This document shows, piece by piece, positions 22,411 through 23,058 of a DNA stretch of 23,058 nucleotides. The stretch comes from a virus. The translations under genes were made by a program, and so were the position numbers. The notes below the pieces were generated by a model. It did no database searches, had not been told where the DNA came from, and worked only from the letters and a program-made list of their open reading frames with translations. The stretch spans positions 1 to 23,058 of IMG/VR virus record IMGVR_UViG_3300035698_002929; one strand, written 5' to 3'. How positions within the stretch are numbered: position 1 is the first letter of the stretch; the number at the start of each line of letters is the position of its first letter.

Positions 22411-23058
22411 ATGAAAGTTTGTATCGAATGCGGAAGAGAATATCAAGAAAGAAAAAATAATATAGGTTTAACTATTTGTGGAAAATGCTCAGGCCGTGCT
22501 AAAACAAAAGAACAAGTAAAAAAAGATATTGAAAATAAAACTTTTACTCGAGATTGCCCACAGTGCAATAATGAAATTGTATATCGAAATAAACATGTAC
22601 ATGCTACAGCAATTAAAACTAATAAGATATGTAAACCATGTTCGCTCTTAAACCATAATAAGCAAATGGGATTAGAAACTAGATTAGGGTTAAGGGAAAA
22701 TGGATTTAAAGGCAAAAAACATACTATAGAAACTAGAAAAATTTTATCTAACGCGGATAAAAGTTATTGTGCTAATCTTTCTTATGACTGGGTCCTAAAA
22801 GGTAAATATCATCCAATGTATGGCAAATCTTTATATGAGCTGATGGTTAATAAGCATGGTAAAATAATAGCAGATAAAAAATATAATAAAATAAAAAAAG
22901 ACCTATCGGCTAAATATACCGGTTCAGGTAATCCAATGTATGGGAAGCCTTCACCACAGGGAAGTGGAAATGGCTGGTCTGGATGGTATAAAGATTTTTA
23001 TTTTAGAAGTTTACATGAATTAAACTTTTTAATCATATGTGATAGATTCAAATTAGAT
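22411..23058 (+). CDS. Second homing-endonuclease-type protein, NUMOD3-like (partial)
   Basis: 216 codons to the window edge, still open. Zinc-ribbon-like pairs are visible: CIECG and CGKC near the N-terminus (C4/C7 with C24/C27), and CPQC with CKPC further in (about 50-80). Two NUMOD3-type motifs follow, HPMYGKS and NPMYGKP (about 130-175), then GSGNGWSGWYKDFYFRSLHELNFL, a start of a nuclease domain of the kind seen in PD-(D/E)XK/EDxHD phage homing endonucleases. It is probably free-standing, placed after the capsid-like gene with its own promoter-like motif. The catalytic core is beyond the edge. Confidence 0.75.
   Translation, partial: MKVCIECGREYQERKNNIGLTICGKCSGRAKTKEQVKKDIENKTFTRDCPQCNNEIVYRNKHVHATAIKTNKICKPCSLLNHNKQMGLETRLGLRENGFKGKKHTIETRKILSNADKSYCANLSYDWVLKGKYHPMYGKSLYELMVNKHGKIIADKKYNKIKKDLSAKYTGSGNPMYGKPSPQGSGNGWSGWYKDFYFRSLHELNFLIICDRFKLD

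Noticed and set aside
1-23058. tRNA genes, rRNA or CRISPR arrays
   Set aside because: I found no cloverleaf with a CCA-type end and no regularly spaced short direct repeats outside the coding array at 11517-11930.

Overview
The window is a stretch of the late (virion) region of a T4-like contractile-tailed phage. Every supported gene is on the + strand, genes are packed with short overlaps, and the DNA is AT-rich. Gene order contains the T4 late core: small terminase-like protein (gp16), large terminase (gp17), tail sheath (gp18), tail tube (gp19), then a gp26-like/gp51-like pair and a probable tape measure. Start codons are preceded by A-rich sequence rather than Shine-Dalgarno motifs, and a DUF4494-like small protein sits between the terminase genes. 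Both point to a Bacteroidota host, but this is inference.

Layout. 1-1319: the end of one gene and two unrecognised genes. 1352-3340: a large structural protein whose middle resembles a gp14-type neck protein, with a lectin/LamG-like C-terminus. 3340-4804: three small membrane or secreted proteins. 4842-7592: packaging motor (gp16-like, DUF4494-like, gp17). 7589-7804: a small two-helix, holin-like protein. 7879-11127: a very large tail sheath. 11154-12980: a free-standing homing-endonuclease-type gene inserted between sheath and tube. 13075-13626: tail tube, followed by a terminator. 13708-14641: a two-gene cassette bounded by terminators, whose products start with peptides resembling T4 capsid-targeting sequences. 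14723-14938: a ribbon-helix-helix-like protein. 14946-16275: the gp26-like and gp51-like pair, overlapping out of frame with a possible +1/-2 frameshift site. 16284-19205: probable tape measure. 19253-20576: KTSC protein, a 52-residue ORF, a guanylate-kinase-like enzyme and a gamma-glutamylcyclotransferase-like protein. 20605-22231: an unrecognised protein and a gp23-family capsid-like protein. 22253-22387: a non-coding segment with several mutually compatible and competing stems ending in a terminator. 22411-end: a second homing-endonuclease-type gene, cut by the window edge.

The genes form one programme: package DNA (gp16/gp17), build the tail (sheath, tube, assembly factors, tape measure) and supply capsid and possible internal head proteins. 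A recurring GATATATA/CAATATATA motif 18-39 bases before several starts is the best candidate for the phage late promoter. Strongest leads: the internal-protein-like cassette, the overlap/frameshift before the tape measure, the structured RNA before the second endonuclease, and the exact 23-residue repeat array in the first endonuclease.
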